From positions 1 through 23,668 of the forward strand of contig JAWXUD010000025.1 of assembly GCA_044432945.1 (NCBI GenBank): a stretch of DNA of 23,668 nucleotides, in the 5' to 3' direction. The translations under genes and the position numbers were made by a program. Source of the DNA: JAWXUD01 sp044432945 (GTDB taxonomy: Bacteria; Cyanobacteriota; Vampirovibrionia; Gastranaerophilales; Gastranaerophilaceae). Positions 16,561-23,191 of this stretch are shown in pieces. Each line of letters begins with the position of its first letter. Within the stretch, counting starts at the first letter, position 1. The notes beneath the pieces are model-generated. The model saw only the letters and a list, made by a program, of their open reading frames with translations, did not search any database and had not been told where the DNA came from.

Positions 16561-16589
16561 TTGCCTTTTAATAAAAAAAGATATATTAT
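16561..16589 (+). promoter_or_regulatory. Candidate promoter of the exported VirB10/TrbI-like gene
   Basis: TTGCCT at 16561-16566, a 17-base spacer, and TATTAT at 16584-16589; the AT-rich stretch offers alternative -10 boxes. GGGAGAA at 16604-16610 precedes the ATG. Confidence 0.45.
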
Positions 16590-16615
16590 ATAAAAGGTAA
16601 TATGGGAGAAAAACA

Positions 16616-17302
16616 ATGAAATTTAAACTATGCACACTATTATTGTCATTAATATTAATTGGACAAAATTCAATTGCAGCATCATTTGATGCTAATGCAA
16701 AAACTAAGAGAATTCCTGCAGGTACTGAGTTTTCAATTCAATTATCAGAGCCAATAACGTCAAATAGTGCGTTCAGTGGCATATCTTTTTCTGCATTATT
16801 ATTAGAAGATCAAAAAACTGATTATGAAACGATATTACCAAAAGGTTCACTAATCCGTGGGACTGTAGAGAAAATCGTTCCAGCAAAACGTCTATCGCAA
16901 GGTGCAATAATGTATTTAGATTTTGATCATATTGTAGCACCTAATGGAAGACATTTACCAATTTCAATGTCAGTAGTTGGTCAGACAAATATGACTTATG
17001 ACGGTGGTATTACGACAACTCGTGGGTATACTGACGCCATGGGGAATTCTTGGGAAACAACAAAAGACATCGTTAAAACTTCTGTAGATTGGGGTAATGA
17101 TAATTTTGAAGATGTCGGTGGCGGATATTGGCGTATAATAACGCTTCCTGTATCAGCCATAGGCGGTGGCATAGGCGGTGCAGGATATTACGTATATAGC
17201 GGAGTCGCTAATGCTATCAAAAAAGGTGAGGACGTTATTTTAAAACAAAACGAAGTTTTAAAAGTAATTTTAATCAATCCTGTTGATGTTCCTGTAATTT
17301 AG
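16616..17302 (+). CDS. Exported protein with a VirB10/TrbI-like beta domain
   Basis: The 228-residue product has a signal peptide (1 to about 22, hydrophobic core LCTLLLSLILIG). The mature part begins with KRIPAGTEFSIQLSEPITS, FSALLLED and ILPKGSLIRGTVEKI, then NGRHLPISM. This order resembles the TrbI/VirB10 C-terminal domain (IPAG...L..pi.S...A.l...LPkGs.l.G.v). No other conjugation genes are nearby, so it is probably a stand-alone envelope protein, not a secretion-system part. A Gly-rich hydrophobic patch (AIGGGIGGAGYYVYSG, about 180-195) could insert into membrane. GGGAGAA supports the start. The stop overlaps that of the convergent gene by four bases. Fold similarity is by eye. Confidence 0.65.
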   Translation: MKFKLCTLLLSLILIGQNSIAASFDANAKTKRIPAGTEFSIQLSEPITSNSAFSGISFSALLLEDQKTDYETILPKGSLIRGTVEKIVPAKRLSQGAIMYLDFDHIVAPNGRHLPISMSVVGQTNMTYDGGITTTRGYTDAMGNSWETTKDIVKTSVDWGNDNFEDVGGGYWRIITLPVSAIGGGIGGAGYYVYSGVANAIKKGEDVILKQNEVLKVILINPVDVPVI

Positions 17303-17946
17303 TGAACGTCTTCAAATTTAGGCTTAAATATTTTATTATATAAAGTTGTAAAAGGATTTTTTGATTTTTGCGATTTATTTGCAATCTGACTTGATGTATT
17401 TTTTGCTTGCATTGAGCTACCAACTTCGTTGACTAATTCAACCATTACATCAACAAATCTTCGTGCTTCATGCCCTTCATCTATTTTCGTTTGAAACTCA
17501 TCTATTTTATCAGAATACTTCACAAACATGTCATCTAACCCCTCAACAGGTTTATAAGGTGCATGCTCAAAGTAAAATTCTTTTGCACCATGCTTTTGAT
17601 ATTCTTTTGTGATCTGTCCGCACATCAAATCACACAACATCGCAAATGGGTTTTTGACAGTATTTTTTAACGGTGGCTCAGGCACATAATCATATTTTGG
17701 GTGATGAGAAGAAATATCACGATGAATTCCACGAACCGTATCACGCTTCATGCCCAACCCAAACATCACCATTTTGTCACTATCATGTAAATAACCATTC
17801 AATGAATTTTCACCCTTCAAAAAACGCTCAGTATAAAGGTATGCTTGCTTATGACGTGCAGTATAAACTAGTTCTTCGACATAATTATTCTTAACCTCAG
17901 CTAAACTTTTTATAGCAGTAGCTGGACTGGGTAAATTTATTTTCAT
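17299..17946 (-). CDS. Hypothetical protein with clustered His/Asp residues
   Basis: The 215-residue product has no signal peptide or membrane segment. The helical N-terminal half holds H32, LHDSDKMVMFG (53-63; H54, D55, D57), H75 and SHHPKY (80-85; H81, H82). This spacing recalls HD-type or DUF5662-like metal-binding helical proteins (HDxSK plus HHPxY), but I cannot confirm that. The C-terminal 40 residues are Ser/Lys/Asn-rich and look disordered. AGGAA four bases before the ATG supports the start. It is downstream of ispA on the minus strand (86-base gap with an 11-T run on the plus strand) and overlaps the convergent exported-protein gene by four bases. Confidence 0.65.
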   Translation of the reverse strand: MKINLPSPATAIKSLAEVKNNYVEELVYTARHKQAYLYTERFLKGENSLNGYLHDSDKMVMFGLGMKRDTVRGIHRDISSHHPKYDYVPEPPLKNTVKNPFAMLCDLMCGQITKEYQKHGAKEFYFEHAPYKPVEGLDDMFVKYSDKIDEFQTKIDEGHEARRFVDVMVELVNEVGSSMQAKNTSSQIANKSQKSKNPFTTLYNKIFKPKFEDVH

Positions 17947-18032
17947 TTCGTTCCTAGAAATATTCTATTTGTTCTTATATAGTAGTGTGAATTTTTTTTT
18001 TTGCTATTATGTAAATTTATTTTTACAAATAC

Positions 18033-18902
18033 TTACTGAACAACAATCGATTTTTCAATTTTTGATAAAATTTCTTCAAAAATATTCGATTTCAAATTGT
18101 TATCATTAAGAATATTTAGACATTCTTCAATCAATAAATTCAATTTTTCACAAGCACAATCTATTCCATACAAACTAACATAAGTAAGCTTATTCGATGC
18201 TTTATCTTTACCTAAAGTTTTCCCCATTTTTTCAAAAGTAGAAACCTCATCTAATATGTCATCTGCTATTTGAAACGCAAGCCCTAATTTTTGAGCAAAT
18301 ATTGTAATCAAATCAAGCATTTCCACATCAACATCAGCGATAATAGCTCCAGTTCGAAGTGCCAAACTAAACAAATCACCAGTTTTGTGTTTATGAATAA
18401 ATTCAAGCGTTTCCTTAGGATTTTTTGGGTAATTTGTTTCGCATTCAATATCAACAACCTGCCCTGATATTACGCCAAAAGCCCCTGCAGCTTGAAAGTA
18501 TTCTGCCATTATTCTTATAATTTTATCACTAGATAAGTTCGAATTTTTTAAGATAATCTGAGGAGCAAAAGTCAATAAAGCATCACCAGCCAAAACTGCG
18601 TTAGCTTCACCAAATACCCTATGATTAGTAGGTTTTCCACGGCGAAAATCATCATTATCCATACAAGGCAAGTCATCATGGATTAAAGTCTGCGAATGAA
18701 GCATTTCAATAGCACACGCTGTCGCTATAGCATCATCATAATCTCCGCCAAACATTCTGCAAGCCTCTAGGCACAAAATCGGACGTAAACGTTTGCCAGG
18801 AAGCATCACAGTATATTTCATCGCTCTAAATATATTTTCAGGATATTTAATAAGTAAAAACTCATCTAATTTTTCATTAATCATTTCAGCTAAATTATTC
18901 AT
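18033..18902 (-). CDS. ispA: Short-chain (E)-prenyl diphosphate synthase (FPP/GGPP synthase type)
   Basis: This enzyme condenses isopentenyl diphosphate with allylic primers to FPP or GGPP for quinones, undecaprenyl and other isoprenoids. The 289-residue product has GKRLRP (36-41), the first Asp-rich motif DDLPCMD (D76, D77, D82) followed by NDDFRRGKPTNH, and the second, FQIADDILD. The residue five before the first motif is Gln71, not aromatic as in many FPP synthases, so GGPP is possible; the context resembles cyanobacterial CrtE. I chose ATG 18902 because GAGGAT precedes it; an in-frame TTG at 18914 gives four more residues. It overlaps rsgA by eight bases, so translation is probably coupled. 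Confidence 0.9.
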   Translation of the reverse strand: MNNLAEMINEKLDEFLLIKYPENIFRAMKYTVMLPGKRLRPILCLEACRMFGGDYDDAIATACAIEMLHSQTLIHDDLPCMDNDDFRRGKPTNHRVFGEANAVLAGDALLTFAPQIILKNSNLSSDKIIRIMAEYFQAAGAFGVISGQVVDIECETNYPKNPKETLEFIHKHKTGDLFSLALRTGAIIADVDVEMLDLITIFAQKLGLAFQIADDILDEVSTFEKMGKTLGKDKASNKLTYVSLYGIDCACEKLNLLIEECLNILNDNNLKSNIFEEILSKIEKSIVVQ

Positions 18903-19896
18903 CAATATCCTCAAATTTAGCCTGTGCTTTCAAATTATTTCTTGCACTTTGACGTTTTCTTTCACTAATTTTTACCATAGCCTTGTTATTAACTATTTTT
19001 TGTGATTGCTCCACCTTGCGTCCTTCATATTTAACTTTTTCCTTGTAATCCTTTGCCTCATTAACAAAATCCAAATAACTCTCATAACGAGAAGCATCGA
19101 TTTTATCAATATTTGCCAAAACATCACAGTCGAGTTCGTTAATATGTAAGCAATCAGAGTACTTACAATTTTGCTTATATACAAAAATCTCGTCAAATAA
19201 AGAATCTACCTCAATTGGCAATAAAAAATCAAATCGCACATTTGAAAACCCAGGGGTGTCAATAATTCTCGCATTATTACTGATTTTTATAATCTCACAA
19301 TGACGAGTTGTATGAGTTCCACGTTGAGTTTTTTCGCTCACCTGATTCACACGCAACTTAAAATTGGGATTTATTGAATTAATCAAACTAGATTTCCCAA
19401 CACCTGAATTTCCACAAAGTACGCTAATCTTGCCATTTAGCAATTTTTCAAAAGCCTTGATGCCAGAATGTTCAGTAGCTGAGGTTATAATTATTTCAAA
19501 CCCTAAAGGCTTATAAATATCTTCGATCTTCTTTTTAATCTCATTATCGAATTCTAAATCACTTTTATTAAAACATAATTTAATATCAATTTTATAAAAC
19601 TTAGACAAAGCGATGTAACGATTAAGTTGTTTCAAATCCAAATCAGGCTCTTTTAACGCTGAAACAATAATAATTTGATCAATATTGGCAACACTAGGAC
19701 GAGAAATATAATTTTTTCTCGGTAGGATTTTATTAATAACCCCATTATCAAATTCAACAAAGTCACCAACAAGAATTTTTTGTTTTTGCTTCTTTAAAAC
19801 CTCACGAATTTTACACTCAAAAAAAGTAACGCCATCATCAACGTAATAAAAATCCGAATGAATTTTGAAAATCTGTCCTTCGCTCATTAAATTCAT
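18895..19896 (-). CDS. rsgA: Ribosome small subunit-dependent GTPase A
   Basis: RsgA (YjeQ/EngC) is a circularly permuted GTPase for late 30S maturation. The 333-residue product has an OB fold (about 5-65), then G4 NKSD (110-113), G1 GNSGVGKSS (162-170), the switch with QRGTHTTRH (191-199) and G3 DTPGF (213-217). The zinc knuckle is C244-x4-C249-x-H251-x5-C257. A Lys/Arg-rich C-terminal tail (from about 285) may contact rRNA. The first ATG has no clear Shine-Dalgarno sequence; a second ATG is at codon 4. It is divergent from efp and overlaps ispA downstream. Confidence 0.95.
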   Translation of the reverse strand: MNLMSEGQIFKIHSDFYYVDDGVTFFECKIREVLKKQKQKILVGDFVEFDNGVINKILPRKNYISRPSVANIDQIIIVSALKEPDLDLKQLNRYIALSKFYKIDIKLCFNKSDLEFDNEIKKKIEDIYKPLGFEIIITSATEHSGIKAFEKLLNGKISVLCGNSGVGKSSLINSINPNFKLRVNQVSEKTQRGTHTTRHCEIIKISNNARIIDTPGFSNVRFDFLLPIEVDSLFDEIFVYKQNCKYSDCLHINELDCDVLANIDKIDASRYESYLDFVNEAKDYKEKVKYEGRKVEQSQKIVNNKAMVKISERKRQSARNNLKAQAKFEDIDE

Positions 19897-20005
19897 ATTA
19901 ACACAAAATTTACATTTTTAAATATTATTGTAAAGAAATTTGGAAAAAATTTTTTTTTGTGTTAGCATTGGGAAAAGACTATATATATTTATAAAAGGGG
20001 AAATT

Positions 20006-20563
20006 ATGATTTCAGTAAACGATTTAAAAACTGGTTTAACACTAGAACTTGACCACGGACTTTGGTCAGTAGTAGAATTTTTGCACGTAAAACCTGGGAA
20101 AGGTGCAGCATTTGTACGTTCAAAATTAAAAAATGTTATCACTGGACAAGTTGTAGAAAAAACTTTTAGAGCTGGTGAAAAAGTAGCAAAAGCGATGTTA
20201 AACAGACGTGAGATGCAATATTTATATAAAGAGGGTGCGGATTTCATCATGATGGATAATGATTCATATGAACAACTTTCTTTAACACAAAACCAAATTG
20301 GTGACGGTATTAAATACCTAAAAGAAAATATGATTATTCAAGTATTGATGCACGAAACTAGAATTATCGGTGTGGATATGCCAAACCAAGTTCAGCTTGA
20401 AGTTGTCGATACACCACCAGCTGAAAAAGGTAATACAGCTAACGGAAGTACAAAACCAGCAACTCTTGAAACTGGTGCGACAGTTAACGTACCTTTCTTC
20501 GTTGTTAACGGTGATGTTATCAGAGTTGATACAAGAACTAATGAATATCTTGATAGAGTATAA
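20006..20563 (+). CDS. efp: Translation elongation factor P
   Basis: EF-P binds between the P and E sites and relieves ribosome stalling at polyproline. At 185 residues it has normal length, with three beta-barrel domains. The tip loop of domain I reads VKPGKGAAFVR, with Lys32 at the position that is modified in other bacteria (lysylated, 5-aminopentanolated, or Arg-rhamnosylated where it is Arg). No modification gene is in the window. The C-terminal block NVPFFVVNGDVIRVDTRTNEYLDR is typical. AGGGG before ATG 20006 fixes the start; the frame is open further upstream by chance. accB begins 20 bases downstream, a gene pair also seen in cyanobacteria. Confidence 0.97.
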   Translation: MISVNDLKTGLTLELDHGLWSVVEFLHVKPGKGAAFVRSKLKNVITGQVVEKTFRAGEKVAKAMLNRREMQYLYKEGADFIMMDNDSYEQLSLTQNQIGDGIKYLKENMIIQVLMHETRIIGVDMPNQVQLEVVDTPPAEKGNTANGSTKPATLETGATVNVPFFVVNGDVIRVDTRTNEYLDRV

Positions 20564-20583
20564 TTAAAATAAGGAAAAATAAA

Positions 20584-21036
20584 ATGAAATTTGATGTTGA
20601 ATATATTGAAAAATTAGCTAAAATCCTAGACGATGCTTCTTTAACAGAAATATCTTTAGAAGATGGTGAGCAAGCTATCACATTAAGAAAAGAATGCCCT
20701 ATGGTTGCTTCTATGCCTATTGCACAACCTATGGCTCAAGCACCTGTTGCACAGACTTCTACTCCTGCAACAACAACTGAAGTAGCTGCGATAAAAAAAG
20801 GTACAGCAATTACTTCTCCTATGGTTGGAACTTTCTACTCAGCACCATCTCCTGATGCTAAAGCATTTGTTGAAGTTGGTAAAACAGTTGCTAAAGGTGA
20901 TGCTGTTTGTATCGTAGAAGCGATGAAACTTATGAATGAAATCGAATCAGAATTTTCTGGAAAAATAATTGAAATTTGTATTCAAGACGGTCAACCTGTC
21001 GAATTTGGACAAGTTTTAATGTATATTGAAGAATAG
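20584..21036 (+). CDS. accB: Biotin carboxyl carrier protein of acetyl-CoA carboxylase
   Basis: BCCP carries the carboxybiotin between biotin carboxylase and the carboxyltransferase in the first step of fatty-acid synthesis. The 150-residue product has a helical N-terminal region (1-35), an Ala/Pro/Thr/Gln-rich linker (about 40-72) and a biotinyl domain (about 76-150), with biotin attachment at K115 in VEAMKLM. The thumb-type insert SAPSPDAKAFVEVG is present. AAGGAA precedes the ATG, 20 bases after efp, so efp-accB form an operon. A perfect hairpin with a T-run follows within 11 bases and separates it from accC. Confidence 0.97.
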   Translation: MKFDVEYIEKLAKILDDASLTEISLEDGEQAITLRKECPMVASMPIAQPMAQAPVAQTSTPATTTEVAAIKKGTAITSPMVGTFYSAPSPDAKAFVEVGKTVAKGDAVCIVEAMKLMNEIESEFSGKIIEICIQDGQPVEFGQVLMYIEE

Positions 21037-21046
21037 TTTTTTAGAT

Positions 21047-21070
21047 AAAAAGCGGGAATTCCCGCTTTTT
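21047..21070. terminator. Intrinsic terminator/attenuator between accB and accC
   Basis: A perfect 24-base palindrome has the core GCGGGAATTCCCGC, flanked by five A and five T. It stands 11 bases after the accB stop and 39 before the accC start. The fold and T-run are those of a real terminator; how much transcription reads through is unknown. Confidence 0.85.
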
Positions 21071-21083
21071 ATATTTGAAAGGG

Positions 21084-21097
21084 CGACTTATTAGTCG
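21084..21097 (+). promoter_or_regulatory. Small hairpin in the accC leader
   Basis: CGACT-TATT-AGTCG is a 5-bp stem with a tetraloop. It ends six bases before the AGGGA that serves as the accC Shine-Dalgarno sequence. It could affect mRNA stability or initiation; it may also be chance. Confidence 0.3.
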
Positions 21098-21109
21098 TAA
21101 TTAGGGAAG

Positions 21110-22468
21110 ATGTTAAAAAAAGTATTAATAGCAAACCGTGGCGAAATCGCCGTAAGAATTATTAGAGCTTGCCGTGAATTAGGCATTCCTACAGTAGCAA
21201 TTTACTCACAAGCTGATGCTAATTCGCTACACGTTAGACTAGCAACCGAAGCTTATTGCATAGGTCCAGCAAAAAGTGCAGACAGCTATCTTAGCATTCC
21301 TGCAATCATTTCTGCCGCTACTGTTTCTGGAGCAGACGCTATCCATCCTGGCTATGGTTTTATGTCTGAGCGTGCAGATTTCGCTGAAATTTGTGATAAA
21401 CACGGAATAAAATTTATCGGTCCTAGTGCCGAAGCTATGAAAAAAATGGGCGACAAAGCTACTGCTAGAAAAACCATGGTTGAAAACAACGTACCTGTAA
21501 CTCCTGGTACTGGAATTTTAAAAACCGTAGAGGAAGTTAAGGCGTTCGCCAACAAAGTCGGCTACCCTATCATCTTAAAAGCGACTGCAGGTGGTGGCGG
21601 TAAAGGCATGAGAATAATCAGAGCCAATGAAGAAGTTGAAACTAACATGAATTTGTGCCAAACTGAGGCAAAAAATTTCTTCGGAAACCCTGATGTCTAT
21701 GCTGAAAAATTCCTTGAAAATCCTCGTCATATTGAGGTTCAAATCATTGGTGATCAATATGGAAATGTCGTTCACTTAGGCGAAAGAGATTGCTCTATTC
21801 AACGCCGTCATCAAAAATTAATCGAAGAAGCTCCATCACCAGCGATTGACGAAAAAACTCGTTCTGAAATGGGTGCAGCGGCAGTTAGAGCTGCTAAAGC
21901 GATTAATTATGAAGGTGCTGGAACTTGTGAATTCTTGCTTGACAATGATGGCAGTTGGTATTTTATGGAAATGAACACACGTATTCAGGTTGAACATTGT
22001 GTTACTGAGATGATCTCTAATGTTGACTTAGTTCGTGAACAAATCCTTGTAGCATCAGGTGAAAGACTTGATTTTACTCAAGAAGATATCATATTGAGAG
22101 GGCATGCAATTGAATGTCGTATTAACGCTGAAAATCCTGAAAAAGATTTTATGCCAAACCCTGGTAAAATCTCTGGTTACTTAGCACCAGGTGGTTTTGG
22201 TGTTCGTGTTGACTCTCATGCTTATCAAGATTATCAAATCCCACCATACTATGATTCTATGATTGGTAAATTAATTTGTTGGGGTAGAACTCGTAACGAA
22301 GCGCGCCGTAGAATGTATCGTGCGTTAAAAGAATATGTTGTTACTGGTGTTGAAACAACAATACCATTCCATCAAGCTATTGTTGAAGATGAAGTATTTA
22401 TTAGCGGAAACTTTAACACTGGTTTTATCGAAGAATACTATGAAAGAATTGGTAAAACAAAGAAATAA
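21110..22468 (+). CDS. accC: Acetyl-CoA carboxylase, biotin carboxylase subunit
   Basis: AccC uses ATP and bicarbonate to carboxylate the biotin of BCCP. The 452-residue length is normal. It has the N-terminal KVLIANRGEIAVRIIRACRELG, the ATP-grasp glycine loop KATAGGGGKGMRII, the catalytic region GERDCSIQRRHQKLIEEAPSP, and FMEMNTRIQVEHCVTEM with the metal and bicarbonate residues. The C-terminal CRINAENPEKDFMPNPGKI follows. AGGGA lies just before the ATG. It follows accB but is separated by a terminator palindrome. A 17-bp tandem repeat covers its last codons, and its own terminator is at 22494-22523. Confidence 0.98.
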   Translation: MLKKVLIANRGEIAVRIIRACRELGIPTVAIYSQADANSLHVRLATEAYCIGPAKSADSYLSIPAIISAATVSGADAIHPGYGFMSERADFAEICDKHGIKFIGPSAEAMKKMGDKATARKTMVENNVPVTPGTGILKTVEEVKAFANKVGYPIILKATAGGGGKGMRIIRANEEVETNMNLCQTEAKNFFGNPDVYAEKFLENPRHIEVQIIGDQYGNVVHLGERDCSIQRRHQKLIEEAPSPAIDEKTRSEMGAAAVRAAKAINYEGAGTCEFLLDNDGSWYFMEMNTRIQVEHCVTEMISNVDLVREQILVASGERLDFTQEDIILRGHAIECRINAENPEKDFMPNPGKISGYLAPGGFGVRVDSHAYQDYQIPPYYDSMIGKLICWGRTRNEARRRMYRALKEYVVTGVETTIPFHQAIVEDEVFISGNFNTGFIEEYYERIGKTKK

Positions 22469-22492
22469 CTAACACAAAGAAATAACTAACAC
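22457..22492 (+). repeat. 17-bp tandem duplication across the accC stop codon
   Basis: The unit ACAAAGAAATAACTAAC occurs twice head to tail (22457-22473 and 22474-22490), with a partial third AC. The first copy encodes the final Lys-Lys and the stop of accC, so the second copy is untranslated and the protein end is unchanged. Confidence 0.9.
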
Positions 22493-22493
22493 T

Positions 22494-22523
22494 AAACTCT
22501 CTTTATTGCAAAGAGAGTTTTTT
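22494..22523 (+). terminator. Intrinsic terminator of accC
   Basis: An 11-bp stem AAACTCTCTTT / AAAGAGAGTTT with loop ATTGC ends in six T, 26 bases after the accC stop. Confidence 0.9.
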
Positions 22524-22540
22524 ATAATATTGATTTATAT

Positions 22541-22573
22541 AAAAGAGGCGATAATTTTTAATTATCGCCTCTT
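22541..22573 (-). terminator. Intrinsic terminator of rpsU
   Basis: A perfect 14-bp stem AAGAGGCGATAATT / AATTATCGCCTCTT closes a three-base loop. Read on the minus strand, TTTT follows it. It lies 23 bases after the rpsU stop. Confidence 0.85.
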
Positions 22574-22595
22574 AAATTTACTTATTTAAATCTAA

Positions 22596-22769
22596 TTAAA
22601 CTTTTCTTTTTCTAGCTGCTTCAGATTTACGTTTTCTTTTTACGCTTGGTTTTTCGTAAACTTCACGTTTTTTAACTTCTGAAAGGATACCAGCTTTTTG
22701 AATTTTCTTTTTGAAACGACGCAATGCACTTTCAATTGATTCATTTTCGCCAACTTTAATTTCTGCCAT
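22596..22769 (-). CDS. rpsU: 30S ribosomal protein S21
   Basis: S21 is a small basic protein near the anti-Shine-Dalgarno end of 16S rRNA that helps mRNA binding. The 57-residue product reads MAEIKVGENESIESALRRFKK-type N-terminus (given in part: IESALRRFKKKIQKAGIL), then VKKREVYEKPSVKRKRK, and a basic tail EAARKRKV. Before the ATG stands AAAGGTGGTGA, which differs in one base from the long ideal Shine-Dalgarno AAAGGAGGTGA, with about nine bases to the ATG. It is monocistronic with its own terminator. It sits convergent with accC and downstream of the Xre gene on the same strand. Confidence 0.96.
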   Translation of the reverse strand: MAEIKVGENESIESALRRFKKKIQKAGILSEVKKREVYEKPSVKRKRKSEAARKRKV

Positions 22770-22839
22770 TTATTTTTTCACCACCTTTCAGAATGGATTT
22801 CTAGTGTACTTGAATATTATAACTCAAAAAAAATAAATT

Positions 22840-23082
22840 TCAAGTCCTATCAACATTTTCAAGAATTTCTGATAATGAAAGTTCTAGAGCATTTGAAATT
22901 TTATATAATGTGTAAATAGTAGGTGATTTCTCAGCACGCTCAATACAGCCAACAAAATTTCTAGCTGAATTAATCCTAAACGCTAATTCCTCTTGAGATA
23001 TATTTTGATTTTTACGTGCAGTTTTAATATTTTCAGCTAAATTTGATAAAACTATTTCTTTAGATAAACATACTTGACCCAT
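22840..23082 (-). CDS. Small Xre-family helix-turn-helix regulator
   Basis: The 80-residue product is a single Cro/CI-type DNA-binding domain: LAENIKTARKNQNISQEELAFRI (about 15-37) is helices 1-2, and SARNFVGCIERAEKSPTIYTLYKISNALE is helices 3-5. It has no ligand or oligomerisation domain beyond the final ALELSLSEILENV helix. It probably represses its own gene. The ATG is preceded, unusually closely, by AGGTGG (one base apart). Upstream are a TACCACCTAT direct repeat and a 12-bp palindrome that could be operators. No toxin or phage gene is adjacent; the next gene upstream, divergent, is the prepilin. The target is unknown. Confidence 0.85.
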   Translation of the reverse strand: MGQVCLSKEIVLSNLAENIKTARKNQNISQEELAFRINSARNFVGCIERAEKSPTIYTLYKISNALELSLSEILENVDRT

Positions 23083-23131
23083 ACCACCTATTATGGTACA
23101 GTGACAATGTGCTAACTACCACCTATAGGTG
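23082..23131. promoter_or_regulatory. Candidate operator repeats in the Xre-prepilin intergenic region
   Basis: TACCACCTAT occurs at 23082-23091 (over the Xre start codon, where TACCA is mirrored by TGGTA at 23094-23098) and again at 23117-23126. The second copy is part of the perfect palindrome CACCTATAGGTG (23120-23131). Two related sites 35 bp apart are typical of autoregulation by a small HTH protein. Binding is inferred. Confidence 0.45.
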
Positions 23132-23191
23132 TCATGGTTGAAAGAGGATATGTTATGTGTAAAACAACTAATCAATGAAAGGGGATTATTT

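Noticed and set aside
17992..18002. Run of eleven T as a phase-variation switch
   Set aside because: It lies between genes with no recognisable promoter spacing around it; AT-rich intergenic DNA here commonly has such runs.
18903..18914. TTG start of the prenyl synthase
   Set aside because: ATG 18902 has GAGGAT at the right distance, and that Shine-Dalgarno sequence would lie inside the TTG-started version.
19940..20005. Longer EF-P start
   Set aside because: EF-P families begin at MISVNDLK-like residues; AGGGG precedes ATG 20006.
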